DNA of 64,000 bases from Hymenopus coronatus (lineage: Eukaryota > Arthropoda > Insecta > Mantodea > Hymenopodidae). The translations under genes and the position numbers were made by a program. Position 1 is the first letter of the stretch; the number at the start of each line of letters is the position of its first letter. The DNA lies in NCBI GenBank assembly GCA_030762935.1, contig CM060893.1:11452001-11516000 (forward strand). The letters are read 5' to 3'. Below the pieces are notes generated by a model. The model ran no database searches, was not told the DNA's origin, and saw nothing but the letters and a program-made list of their open reading frames with translations. Positions 1 through 9,892 of the stretch are shown piece by piece.

Positions 1-94
1 TCCGAAATAAAAAGTAAGTGATATAGTATTACAAAATGGACTCAACTAATTTTCAATTGTTAAAGCACATCACTGTCACAAAGTCCACCATATA

Positions 95-427
95 TCAGGA
101 ATACTTTAAGAGCTGGTTGCTATGTAATTGAAATTTGTCCTCTTTGCATGGCCAGGAGTTGACAAATTCCTGTATGAAAAAAGTTAAATATTTTAAAATT
201 GAGAGCAATAAGAATATCTGGGAAGTGGTTAACTACACAAAAAAGATTGTAAATAACATAAAATATGTGTTTTAATGAGCTCTACATTTTTTGGCAGTAA
301 CTTCTTGACTATCGCTTATGGCTTATCAGTTAAGCAAAAGTCATTCAGAATGAAAAGGACTTTAAAGGCCATTCCTAGAAATTTCAAGATATATATTTTA
401 CTTATATAAGTATCTTTAATGTTTGGT
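95..427 (+). repeat. Family A element, internal fragment
   Basis: Central part of the dispersed family A repeat. It carries the family landmarks in order: the 'ctggttgctatgt' block, 'aggagttgacaaattcctg', the block ending in 'ctctacattttttg', and 'ttcaagatatatattttac'. Both ends of the element are missing. See 53046-53908 for a copy with defined boundaries. Confidence 0.8.
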
Positions 428-597
428 AGTTGGCTTACCCTCCACCTATTTAGGACTGACACCCCCTAGGACTTAAAATCAAATTCCTAGGGGTCAGAAG
501 CCTGTTGGGGAGCCAACGGCATGAAACCACAGAATGGAACAAGTGTTTGGCCTGTAGTCAGGCATGAACGAGAGGAAGTGGATGATACAGAGCACAA

Positions 598-792
598 ACG
601 AAATGCATGATAGAAAAGGTGATGATGAAGCAATTAGGAGATGTGTGGCGGGGGAAACCAGAGGACCCAGAGAAAAATTGCCCAGATGCCACTTCATCCA
701 CCACAAATCCCAAATGTGGAGCATGGGATCAACTCTGAGCTGCCTAGATCAGAGGCAAGTGGTCTAACCACTCAGCCACAGCACTGCCATCT
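598..792 (-). mobile_element. Old tRNA-derived SINE, family C (divergent)
   Basis: Read on the minus strand it starts with a tRNA-like head. The plus strand shows 'aagtggtctaaccactcag', the complement of a box A region, and a weak box B complement. The body matches family C ('ggcgggggaaacc', 'caccacaaatc'). It is much more diverged than the copies at 40 and 54 kb, so it is an old insertion. No target duplication was recognised. Confidence 0.6.
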
Positions 793-844
793 TTAATATA
801 CATTGTTTTAATAAAAATTATTAAAGCCACTCAAGGATCAAAAT

Positions 845-1131
845 TAAAATTTAGTTTTACTTATGGACGCTTTTAACTGCTGTGGTTCTCAGCAACCCTT
901 CTATATTGAAAAACTGCTTAATTTTTCTCAGAGGCCTCTTTATCAGGCTTCAGGTTCTTGCTGTAAATCTATGACACAGGATGATCAGGTTTGCTTTACT
1001 TCACTTCACAAGGAAGCCATGTTAAGGGTTTTTACCCCAAAAAGATGCAATGCCTTCTGGCAGATTGAACCTGCAACCTCTGGAACCAGAGGTTTTCATG
1101 TTACCCCTAGAGTACAGAGGATGACTTCATG
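845..1131 (-). mobile_element. tRNA-derived SINE, family B (degenerate)
   Basis: Reverse-orientation copy of the family B SINE. On the plus strand it runs from the 3' end ('ttatggacgcttttaactgc') through the conserved body ('cagaggcctctttatcaggc', 'aaggaagccatgttaaggg') to a mutated tRNA-like head near 1080-1131. Its 5' end abuts the decayed finger sequence 'catgaattgcaaca'. It is clearly more diverged than the copies at 1760 and 40193. Confidence 0.75.
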
Positions 1132-1221
1132 AATTGCAACATGTTGTTTCAATTTTGATTTTGTAGTATAGCTCTTACCATAATTGTCACATTTAAACAG
1201 TCTTCTACCCTTGTGAGTTAA

Positions 1222-2109
1222 CACATTGAAGCCCGGTTGTTGAAGTGCCAAGAAACCCAGGGTTTTTACGCTTACTATGACTTATTATTTACAGTACATC
1301 AATTAAATCTGCCGAAAAGTGTGGGACAATCTAAAAGTATGACATTCAAGGATTTCTCAACAAGTAAGAAAATAGTCATAACTTCTGTATTAATATTTTA
1401 TTTTAAATTTACAACAAGTATCAAATATGAGTTTGAATAAAAACTGTGTAAAGCTGCTTACACTCCATTTATTCAAAGTTCAAAAAACTCTCCCTCGAAA
1501 TCAGAATTTTCCACAGCTTCATTTGTATCCTGAATTTCAGCTTCAGTTCACAGAAATCGAGGAAAATGCAGCATTTTAACATTTAAGATTACAAACGTAA
1601 CAAGCAGAACACCACCTTCAAAGAAAATGGTGCGACTACCCGAGGATAACTGATGTATGTTCTTTGCCACATACCACAAGACCGAGTTAAGGTCATGGAA
1701 TTGAATTAAACGTGTTAGAAATACCTGCCTGAGCTATGCTCGGGCATGGGTCTCATGAAGTCAGGGCGTGGCGTAATGGTTACCATGCTGACTTCATACA
1801 CCCAAGGTAGCGGGTTCAAACCCGGCAGAGGACGATGGATTTTTCAGGCGTAAAAATCCTTAGTATGGATTCCTTCAGAAGGGAAGTAAAGCCGTTGGTC
1901 CCGTGTCGTAGATTTACAGCACGTAAAAGAACCTCAAGCCTGTTTGAGAGGCTTCTGAGCAAAATTAAGCAATCTTTCATGCCCAATTTAGAATGGGACG
2001 CTGAGAACCACAGCAGTTAAAGAGCATCCATAAATAACACGACATTTACATTTGGGTCTCATGAACATTTTGATGGCCCGAGCTATATTCCGGCTTGGGC
2101 TCCAATGTG
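1222..2109. mobile_element. piggyBac-like non-autonomous element in a TTAA site
   Basis: Bounded by TTAA at 1218-1221 and 2110-2113. The terminal inverted repeats read CACATTGAAGCCC on the left and CACATTGGAGCCC on the right (complement). TTAA duplication is the hallmark of piggyBac. A subterminal hairpin of the form GCCCGAG-CTATA-CTCGGGC occurs, mutated, at about 1727-1745 and 2078-2099. Without the nested SINE at 1760-2053 the element is about 580-590 bp. A short acidic reading on the minus strand near 1480-1560 (NEAVENSDFEGEFFEL) could be a transposase scrap, but this is weak. No transposase is encoded. Confidence 0.75.
1760..2053 (+). mobile_element. tRNA-derived SINE, family B (complete, with target duplication)
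   Basis: Flanked by a perfect 12 bp duplication GGGTCTCATGAA at 1748-1759 and 2054-2065. The head has an RNA polymerase III box A-like 'ggcgtaatggtta' and box B 'gggttcaaacccg'. The body shared by all family B copies includes 'cttcagaagggaagtaaagc', 'aaaagaacctcaagcctg' and 'gcccaatttagaatgggacg'. It ends in a T-rich 'acatttacattt' tail rather than poly(A). It is nested in the piggyBac-like element. Confidence 0.9.
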
Positions 2110-2335
2110 TTAAAATATGCCTGTTCTAATGTGAAAGTGTATAGAAGCCCTCATGAACTGCAAAACGTTCTTTTAGATGTGATGTTTTAAAAAAGCACCT
2201 ATTACACTTATCTCAGTTAAACGACCTTTTGCCCTTGTGAGTTAAAATATGTCTGTTCAAACATGAAATTTAAAGAAGCTCTTATCACAAATGTATGGCC
2301 TTTTGTCCTCATGAATTGCAACACATTCTTGCAGA

Positions 2336-2850
2336 GTTAAAAAATTCCCATATAGAAAAGGTTAAGTCTTTTAAAACTGAAAACAATAACAATAAATATC
2401 TCAGAAATAGGAAATGAAAACAAATGCATGTAATATAAATTGTATGTAATAATGAGATCTACATTTTTTGTGCTGTAAGGCTTTGTCTATCTCTTACGGT
2501 TTACCAGTTATGGAAAACTCATCAGAAGAGACTATTCCCAGAAAATTTAAGAAATACATTTTATTTATCATGTAAATCCCTTTATTATACAGTATTTTAA
2601 TCAAAATTGTAGGGCATTTTTAAGAAACTGAAACTTTTCTAAACGTTTTCAATGAAAATGGGAGTTTGTGGAGGTTTTTGTCACATACTAAACTTAAATA
2701 TTATGTCTCACACATGCGCAAGCAAGCACACATGGATGCGCACACATACATATAGGACATGAAACATTAATCTTTGTGAAATCTTGGTATAGAATTTTTG
2801 GGTGGAGTGCAACACCTTCTCTACCTATGTACTAGTAGAGAAAGTAAAAA
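2336..2850 (+). repeat. Family A element, 5' truncated
   Basis: Runs from the 'aaaattcccatatagaaaagg' block to the family's right end, a degenerate 'ctacctatgtactagtag' palindrome followed by 'agagaaagtaaaaa'. The left part is missing. It abuts the decayed finger exon. Confidence 0.8.
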
Positions 2851-3235
2851 GTTGCTCTATTACATATTTCTTCTAGTATTAGAGGCATTATCTTATATTT
2901 AAATCAGTATTATGTTAAAATAGTAAATATAGAGTCTTTCATATGAATAGAATTTATCTGGGAAGGTCAGACATCAAATATTATTTTTCTGGACTATTTT
3001 ATAAATAAAATATAAATTTAAATACTATATTGCAAAGATTTGACCAGAAATGTTAAATTCTATAAAAAAAAAAAATAAATAACTTGGCAACAATAAATTA
3101 AACAAAAGAATACTAGTGATAAATGGTGCAAAACAAAAGAATGATTAGATTGTAAAAAAAAATAGAATATGATAAATTAATGTCTCTATGTATGAAATAG
3201 TTCATATAAAACTAAAATTAGCACATGTTTTAAAA

Positions 3236-4056
3236 AAATCTGATGTGTACCATTCACATGACTTTCTCTACATCTCTGCAACAAATTATTCGTAAAAAGC
3301 TTATACTTCTATTTACTTCATGCTAATCAAAAAAGATTAGCAGAAATAGTCTTATTACTTGCCTCCTTGTAAGTAGAAGCCAAATAAGGGAGTACCATAG
3401 GTTAAAGTGATAGTCAAAAGCTGGTTGCCATGTCATTGAAGTTCCTTTGTTTGTATGGACAGCAGTTGACAAATTCCTGAATGAGAAAAGTGTAAGTTTT
3501 TCATAGCAGAAACCAAAAACAAGGAACGTCTCAAAAACGATGAGCCCCACGAAAAAAATGTATATAACATAAGTTGGGTGTTTTAACGTGCTCTACATTT
3601 TTTGTGTAATAAGTTTTTGTGCATCTCTTACGGTTTAGCAGTTATTCCAAATTCGGTAAAATTCATCCAGAATAAACTACTCTTCAGAGGCTATTCCCAG
3701 AAAATTCAAGATATACATTCTTTAATATATGATATTTTAATCAAAATCGTAGAGCCATTTTTGAGAAAATCGAAATTTTTGAAAAAAGTTCCATGTAAAG
3801 GGTAGTTGGGGGTGGAGGGATTTTTCTCAAAATCTTCGTGTTGCATCCCTGGAAGATCCTAAACTTAAATACCAAGTTTGGTATGTTACAGACTTTTCGT
3901 TTTTGAGTTATCGTGTTCACAGACACACGGACACACGGACCTTTTTGTGAAAATGCTTTTTTTGGATATAGGGGATCCCAAAACATATATTTCCGTTGAA
4001 ATCTCGGTATCAAATTTTTGGGTATACACTATGTACATAGTGTGTATAGAGAAAGC
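3236..4056 (+). repeat. Family A element, full length
   Basis: Starts 'tctgatgtgtaccattcaca' after an A-run. It ends at the palindromic right end ('ctatgtacatag') and 'tagagaaagcaaaaa'. It contains the internal hairpin AAATACCAA-GT-TTGG and the CA-rich tract at about 3918-3938. A reverse-orientation copy begins 370 bp downstream, so the pair forms an inverted repeat. Confidence 0.9.
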
Positions 4057-4804
4057 AAAAATATTCAAACACATTTTGATAGGATTATTTTACCAAAATT
4101 ATAATATACAATTACATTATTGCATAGTGTGTGAGTCATCAAAAATATTAAATGATATTATTTTTTCATTTTTTCTGAAAATTAGTTTTCTTGTTTATTG
4201 CATAAAAAATGTCATTTGTTTCATACATTAGGTTTGGGAACAATTTAACCATTGGCTTGTTTAAAAATTGTTCTCCACAATTTAACTACTGCAACAAATG
4301 AAATTCCAATTATTTAATAAGATGTTCAACATGCTCCCCATTTACAATCTGACATTGGCTAAGCCAAAGCACGACTTTTCAATATTTCTGGTGGTATGTC
4401 TCTCTATTCTTTTCTGAATCTTATTACTTTCTCTAGCACTTTTGTGTAATGCACATAGTAGGTAGAGAAGGTATTGTCTTCCACTCTCAAGTTTGATACT
4501 GAGATTGCACAAGAAATAAATGTTTTGAGGAGCCCTGAATAAAAAAAAAACATTTTTAGAAAAAGGATCATGTATAATATGTCTGAGTGAGTGAGGGAGC
4601 GAGTGAGTGAGGGAGTGAGGGAGCGAGGGAGGGAGAGAGTGAGTAAGTGAAGGAGTGAGTAAGTGACGGAGGGAGTGAGTAAGTGAGGGAGGGAGTGAGT
4701 AAGTGAGGGAGTGAAGGAGTAAGTTAGGGAGGGAGTGAGTAAGTGAGTGAGGGAGTGAGTAAGTAAGTGAGGGAGCGAGTAAGTGAGGGAGTGAGTAAGG
4801 GAGG

Positions 4805-4864
4805 GATGATGATGATGGTTAGTGTTTATGGGCGCTCAACTACAAGGTCATCAGCGCCCTTATA
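4805..4864 (+). repeat. Hairpin module in the minisatellite, copy 1
   Basis: Non-purine island: 'gatgatgatgatgg', then 'ttagtgtttat', then GGGCGCT, a 16-base loop and AGCGCCC. The 7-bp arms are perfectly complementary. The same module recurs at 5245 and, diverged, at 33868, each time in GAGG-type DNA. Confidence 0.85.
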
Positions 4865-5244
4865 AGGGAGGGAGGGAGTAAGTGAGGGAGGGAGTGAGTA
4901 AGTGAGGGAGTGAGTAAGGGAGGGAGGGAGCGAGTAAGTAAGTGAGGAAGGGGGGAGTGAGTGAGTAAGTGAGGGAGTGAGTGAGTAAGTGAGGGAGTGA
5001 GAGAGTGACTAAGTGAGGAAGGGAGGGAGGAAGGGAGGGAGGGAGGGAGGGAGTAGGTGAGGGAATGAGTAAGTGAGGGAGGGAATGATGGAGTGAGTAA
5101 GTGAGGAAGGGAGGGAGGAGGGAGTGAGTAAGGGAGGGAGGGAGTAAGGGCAAAAAGGAGGGAGTAAGGGAAGGAGGGAGGGAGTGAGTAAGTGAGGGAG
5201 CGAGTAAGTAAGGGAGGGAGTGAGGGAGGGAGTGAGTAAGGGAG

Positions 5245-5299
5245 GGATGATGGTTAGTGTTTATGGGCGCTCAACTACAAGGTCATCAGCGCCCTTAGA
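5245..5299 (+). repeat. Hairpin module in the minisatellite, copy 2
   Basis: Nearly identical to the module at 4805, with a shorter GAT run. It again has GGGCGCT and AGCGCCC arms around 'caactacaaggtcatc', and GAGGGAGG follows directly. Confidence 0.85.
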
Positions 5300-6639
5300 G
5301 GGAGGGAGGGAGTGAGTAAGTAAGTGAGGGGGTGAGTAAGTAAGTGAGGGAGTAAGTTAGGAAGGGAGGGAGTGAGTAAGTGAGGGAGTGAGTAAGTGAG
5401 GGAGCGAGTAAGTGAGGGAGCAAGTAAATGAGGGAGTAAGGGAGGGAGGGAGGGAGTGAGTAAGTGAGGAAGTGAGTAAGTAAGTGAGGGAGGGAGTGAT
5501 GGAGTGAGTAAGTGAGGAAGGGAGGGAGGGGAGTGAGTAAGTAAGTGAGGGAGTGAAGGAGTGAGTGAGGGAGGGATGGAGTGAGTGAGGAAGCGAGTAA
5601 GTGAAGGAGCGAGTAAGTGAGAGAGTGAGTAAGTGAGGGAGTAAGTGAGGAAGGGGGGAAGGAGTGAGGGATTGAGGGAGGGAGGGAGTGAGTGAGGGAG
5701 TGAGTAAGTGAGGAAGGGAGGGAGTGAGTAAGTGAGGGAGTGATGGAGTGAGTCAGTGAGGAAGGGAGGGAGGGAGTGAGGGAGGGAGTAATTGAGGGAG
5801 TGAGGGAGGGAGTAAGTGAGGGAGTGAATAAGTAAGTTAGGGAGGGAGTGATGGAGTGAGTAAGTGAGAAAGGGAGGGAGTGAAGGAGTAAGTGAGGGAG
5901 GGAGGGAGTGAGGGAGTGAGTAAGGGAGGGAGGGAGTGAGTAAGGGCGGGAGGGAGGGAGGGAGTAAGGAAGTGAGGGAGTGATGGAGTGAGTAAGTGAG
6001 CAAGGGAGGGAGGGAGTGAGTAAGGGCGGGAGGGAGGGAGGGAGTAAGGGAGTGATGGAGTGAGTAAGTGAGCAAGGGAGGGAGGGAGTGAGGGAGGGAG
6101 TGAGTGAGTAAGTGAGGGAGTGAAGGAGTGAGGGAGGGAGTGAGTAAGTGATGGAGTAAGTGAGGGAGGGAGAGAGCAACCGACCGACCGATTGACTGAG
6201 TGTATCTCATAAATCAAAAATGAAAAGTAGGTTAAATATCAAGTTCAACATCTTCCAAGGATACAACACTATGATTTTCACGAAATCCCTTCACTCTAAA
6301 TTACCTTTACATGGAAGATTTTTTTAAATTTTTGGTTTTCTAAAAAATTATTATGATTTTAATTTAGATAGCATATATTAAAGATATTTACATGAAAATA
6401 AAAATATATAAAAATAAAATACATATGTTGAATTCCTTGCCTCTGAAACTCTCTTCATTCAAATTGAATTTTGCTTAACTGCTAAACCTTAAGACATAAG
6501 ACAAAAACTAACTGCACAAAAAGGTAGATCTCTTTAAACTATACAATTTACGTCATATACATTTTTTTATGTGAATTTAACCACAGATGTTGTTAACAGA
6601 AGAAAGTTTTTTCTTCGAGACCCTCAGCCATTATGGTGA

Positions 6640-7400
6640 ATAAGTTATATAAGGGTTCTTCTTTTAAGGCCTAACGGGCGCAAGGTATTTCACCTGTGCC
6701 GGCTTTGCTCCTACATAAACTCGACACACAAAGCATGTACAGTGTGCTCATAAAATATTGTACTGATTATGCATCTAGCACTAACAGCACACCAAACTCC
6801 AATTTTCCAAACATGAGGGATTTCTTGAATGTGGTGTTGATTTTCAGAGGTCCAGTACTGTTTTACAAGTGCTGACATGTCCATTTAGGTGAAACCACGC
6901 CTCGTTAGAAAAGAATTGAAGCTGTGGATCAATTAAACTGTCATTCACTGATGAAAGAAACCATTAACAATAAATCATTTGTGATATTGGGTCACCTTGT
7001 TTTAAAGAATAGACACTTGTATACTTATAAGGTTTTAGTTTTAATAATTTAGTTGCTCTATGCGCAGAAGACTGTGAAATTCCCATCATCGTGCTAATTT
7101 TAGGATGGATTTTGTTGGTGAATGTTCAAGACTTGAGCCTATGTCGTCTAACTTTTCCTCTCTTAAAACTGTATATTTACGCTTTCGTTCTTTGTCACAG
7201 AACCAGTGGTTTCGAATTTCTTCACAATCTTGTCAATTGCAAATCTGGAATGACGCACTTTACCAGGGAACTTTTGAATGAACTCTGTGGGAACATGGCC
7301 TGGTGATTCCCATTTATTATAACTTTTACACACAAAAATGAACCGCCTGTTCATGTTTGTGGCCGGTATAATACTGCTGACGCTAGCCTGCATGTATAAA
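6640..7400 (-). pseudogene. Tc1/mariner-type (DDE) transposase relic
   Basis: Minus-strand reading shows a broken DDE transposase. An N-terminal helix-turn-helix-like stretch lies near 7390-7170 ('HVPTEFIQKFPGKVRHSRFA', 'KIVKKFETTGSV'). The region around the first catalytic residue is near 6900 ('FSNEAWFHLNGHV', where the usual SDEA has become SNEA). Frameshifts and stops separate the parts. This is a long-dead transposase of the arthropod type with a 'KFeeTGSV' motif. No terminal repeats were recognised. Confidence 0.65.
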
Positions 7401-8160
7401 GGCAGCTGGTAGTGGAGGAATCCAGCAAGGTCTCAGGAGAGGCAAAATGCTGTGTGCTCCATTAGCTTTTAAATGAATAATACTGTAATTGACCATGAAC
7501 TAGCTAATTATTAATTGACACACAGCACTTCATGTATCAATGTGGTTACCTTGCTCTCTTTCAAAACTGTGTGAAACAGCGAATGAAGATAGGAAGCCAA
7601 GCTCTCAAGAAAACATGTATAGTAATTAAGTGCACCATAGGAAAAACAAAGTAATGTGTGAATTAATACATCGCCAGGAAAGCTTCAGTTCTTATTTTTA
7701 ATTGTACCTAGTTGAGATTATGGGTGGCATGAAGAAACTGTGAGAATGCGCCACACTTGTGCAAACTACCTACTTTTCAGGACATATGTTTTAGCGTTAC
7801 TTGCATCTGTTGTGTATTGCAACTACAGCTTACTTGAATGTAAGCCCAGTAATGCCACAAAAGCAACGCTAATGGTAAACATCCCAACTAGTACTTCTGC
7901 TACAGCAAGTCATACCTTTTGCCATAGTGTGCTGCTATCTAACAATGTTGTCGTAAAATGGTAGTGATACAATGGAAACAGAGCATGGGAATAGTTTCGC
8001 CTGCTAGTGCACTTCTTCATGTGCACAATATTGCCCCAAAAGTTAATTACTCATACCAGTCGTGCATATACAGAAGCTACTTAAAGCATGCAAAAGTCAA
8101 GTATAAGAGGAGCAGAGGAATATGTGAAAGGTTTTCCCCTTACATAGCAGGGAACACGAA
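7400..8160. other. No recognised gene
   Basis: AT-rich unassigned DNA. Two adjacent plus-strand frames of about 70 codons (7740-7964 and 7958-8176) have no recognisable domain, splice structure or paralogue in the window. I treat them as chance open frames. Confidence 0.4.
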
Positions 8161-8573
8161 TGTGGAATTAAATTAAAACACTGGGAATTTATTTTTCTAT
8201 ATTTAATAATCAAATAGCAATTTTTAGGCAATTTCAGGCAGTTCTGATGATAGGCTTATGCACCATTACTCACATATCAGACAAAGGATGAATGTGACGT
8301 CTATCTCTAGTTCTCCTAGCACATACAAAAGACTAGGTGCCCCAGTGACTCACAATAGGTCCTTATATACTCTACCTCGAGCCAATGCCTCTTCTACGTA
8401 ATCCGTGGTCAGATTACGGCTTCTCACGTCCTGTTAGACATTAATCCTTCTATCTTTGGCTTAAGGATGTTGCCTCAGGAGCTTCAAATGGGAGTTATAG
8501 TTGTTCACATTAATTATTATATTTGAGAAAGTTATGACCTTATAGCTGCGTGACAATACCACAAAATGTCAGG
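8161..8573 (-). repeat. Possible solo LTR
   Basis: On the minus strand the block begins TGACATTTTGTGG. It holds a TATA-like 'gagtatataagg' near 8363-8374 and an AATAAA signal near 8190, and ends 'ttaattccaca'. The TG...CA ends and the order TATA then poly(A) signal fit an LTR. However, no flanking duplication or internal retroelement sequence was found, so the call is tentative. Confidence 0.3.
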
Positions 8574-8783
8574 GCCACTCAGTGGTAATTGTGAACGATA
8601 AGCCTAAATTCAGAAGATCAAAATTTGCTACAAGTGATTAAGTTAAAATATCAATACTGTCTAAAACTAAGGCTACAAAACCCTGTGCTCACGTATGACT
8701 ACTCTTTGTTGTTCATTCTCAAATCTTTAATCTAGTACTCTTGTGTGTTTGTTATGAAGGTGTAATTATTCCAAAACTCTTAC

Positions 8784-8818
8784 CTTGGTGCTTCAGTCAG
8801 CTCCTGATCTGCATCTGC
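8784..8818 (-). CDS. Minus-strand zinc-finger gene, coding exon 2 (35 nt)
   Basis: Minus-strand exon preceded by the acceptor 'gatctacag' and followed by the donor 'gtaagag'. It encodes ADADQELTEAP plus two bases of the next codon. It is homologous to the 50-nt exon at 34974-35023 of the plus-strand gene: both start after a TACAG acceptor, share an acidic sequence and end 'CACCAAG' or 'CACCAAG'-like just before 'gtaaga'. The 15-nt length difference is a multiple of three, so both enter in phase 0 and leave in phase 2. This retained phase is the best evidence that it was, or is, a real exon. The partner exons are 12832-13119 upstream and probably the decayed finger exon at 1131-2340 downstream. 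Confidence 0.7.
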
Positions 8819-9439
8819 CTGTAGATCAGATTAATATTAGATTATATTTCTATTCACAAAAAAAAATCAAGAATTCAAAGGCTTTGTCAAAAAACAGATT
8901 ACATTTCTTTAGTATACAACTTACAACTAATCTGTACAATTTTATAGAAATTTAATGAGATTACAAATTAGCAAAATGGAGTAATTCTGAATTCATCAAT
9001 ACCATAGAACATGTGAGTTAAGAGTTAGTTCCTAGTTTTTCATGTTTGAACTGCTTCTTGGTTAAGATTTCCAGTAACCAGATATCTTGTTATAAAGATC
9101 AATCCTTGATGTGGCACACTCTGCAGACAGATTTTACTGCTTAGATGATTGAGATGCAAGTTTTGTGATCCCATGGTGCTATAGAAATGGAAGTCACAAT
9201 TCCTGCTAAAATATTATAGATTCTTATGAATATACACAAGTCTCAAAAATGTAAAAACAAGTTAATGGTAATACAGTGACCTCCCAATTATTCATGTGCG
9301 GATTATCTGTGCATCTCCCCCCATCTAATTATTGTAGACTGTTTTTCTTTAGGATCTGCCAAGTGACAAGTGACATTTCCATTGTTTAAACGATCTCCAT
9401 GTGACACAGAGTACCATTTCCATTGTTCCATGGTCTGCC

Positions 9440-9665
9440 AGTTCCATTTAAATTAAAAATCAAAATCGTTAGTGCCATTTTTGAGAAAATCAAAATTTTC
9501 AAAAAATGTTGTTGGGGGTGGGGGATTTTCTTAAAAATCTTCAAGTCGCATCCTTGGAAGATACCAAACTTAAATACCAAATTTGGTGTTTAACGGTCTT
9601 TTTGTTTTTGAGCTACGCTATCCACACACACACGTACACATGCACGCACGCATTTACATGTAAAA
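9440..9665 (+). repeat. Family A element, fragment
   Basis: Family A from 'aaaatcgttagtgccatttt' through 'gggggtgggggattttc' and the AAATACCAA hairpin to the CA-rich tract. Both ends are missing. Confidence 0.8.
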
Positions 9666-9892
9666 CATTTTATGTAAAATTTAGTAACAGACAGGAATGC
9701 TAGCCACTATGAATAATATAAAGTTTTTCTTCAAACTTAGCTGAACTAAATGGTATTCATTTCAACCAAAACATTATCTTGTCCCCCTTCCTACTGCATG
9801 TTCTGCAATAACAATATGTATGTAAAATATAATACCCAATAGTAAAAGAGAAACACACTAATCACTAATAGCTAATAACATTAAAAAATCTT

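Larger units (their letters stand above)
1131..2340 (-). pseudogene. Decayed C2H2 zinc-finger exon (paralogue of the 43 kb array)
   Basis: On the minus strand, 2340-2114 and 1217-1131 translate as broken C2H2 fingers. Recognisable pieces include 'IHEDKRPYICDKSFFK', 'NRHILTHKGKRSF', 'DKCNRCFFKTSHLKERF' and 'FKCDNYGKSYTTKSKLKQHV'. They resemble the fingers of the intact array at 43142-44660, including its unusual IHEGKR-type linkers. Stops, frameshifts, a lost second cysteine (C to Y) and a compressed finger show decay. The two parts are contiguous once the piggyBac-like element 1222-2109 is removed: the reading 'RHILTHKGRRL' runs across the TTAA target. The relic lies downstream, on the same strand, of the first two exons of the minus-strand zinc-finger gene (8784-8818, 12832-13119), so it is probably that gene's finger exon. 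An intact finger exon further left, outside the window, cannot be excluded. Confidence 0.8.
4573..6178. repeat. GAGT/GAGG minisatellite, about 1.6 kb
   Basis: Almost pure purine-rich array of the units GAGG, GAGT, GAGTAAGT and GAGC in varying order, such as 'gggagtgagtaagtgaggga'. Long local higher-order repeats exist; for example the 'gagtaagggcgggagggag' block at about 5939 recurs at 6019. Serine/proline/leucine-rich open frames on the minus strand come from the 4-bp periodicity and are not genes. Two copies of a 55 bp hairpin module interrupt it. Confidence 0.95.
4428..6585 (-). repeat. Family A element split by a minisatellite
   Basis: Reverse-orientation copy. Its right-end section lies at 4428-4572 ('actttctctagcac...aggtattg...ctgaataaaaa'). 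The rest resumes at 6196 ('aatatcaagttcaacatctt', 'ttacctttacatgg') and runs to about 6585. The gap is filled by the GAGT/GAGG minisatellite, exactly where other copies carry their TG microsatellite. The 3' part after about 6585 is missing. Confidence 0.8.

Noticed and set aside
1748..1830. True tRNA gene
   Set aside because: Box A and box B are present, but the sequence cannot fold as a full cloverleaf and belongs to a repeated SINE with target duplications. The same holds for the heads at 12336, 34497, 42850, 48612 and 54080.
3741..4013. Similar peptides of 60-90 residues in several family A copies (also 46862, 51577, 53186)
   Set aside because: Similarity follows from common descent of the DNA. 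Frames break at the microsatellite and at different points in each copy, the opposite strand is often open too, and no domain is recognisable. A codon-aware dN/dS over many copies would settle it.
4860..6217. Long serine/proline/leucine-rich open frames on the minus strand
   Set aside because: They read through the GAGT/GAGG minisatellite in several frames at once. The 4-bp unit gives stop-free translation; there is no start context, splice structure or conserved domain.
7740..8176. Two adjacent plus-strand frames as a small secreted-protein gene
   Set aside because: The first frame has a hydrophobic stretch near its start but no clear cleavage site, no splice signals joining the frames, and no paralogue in the window.
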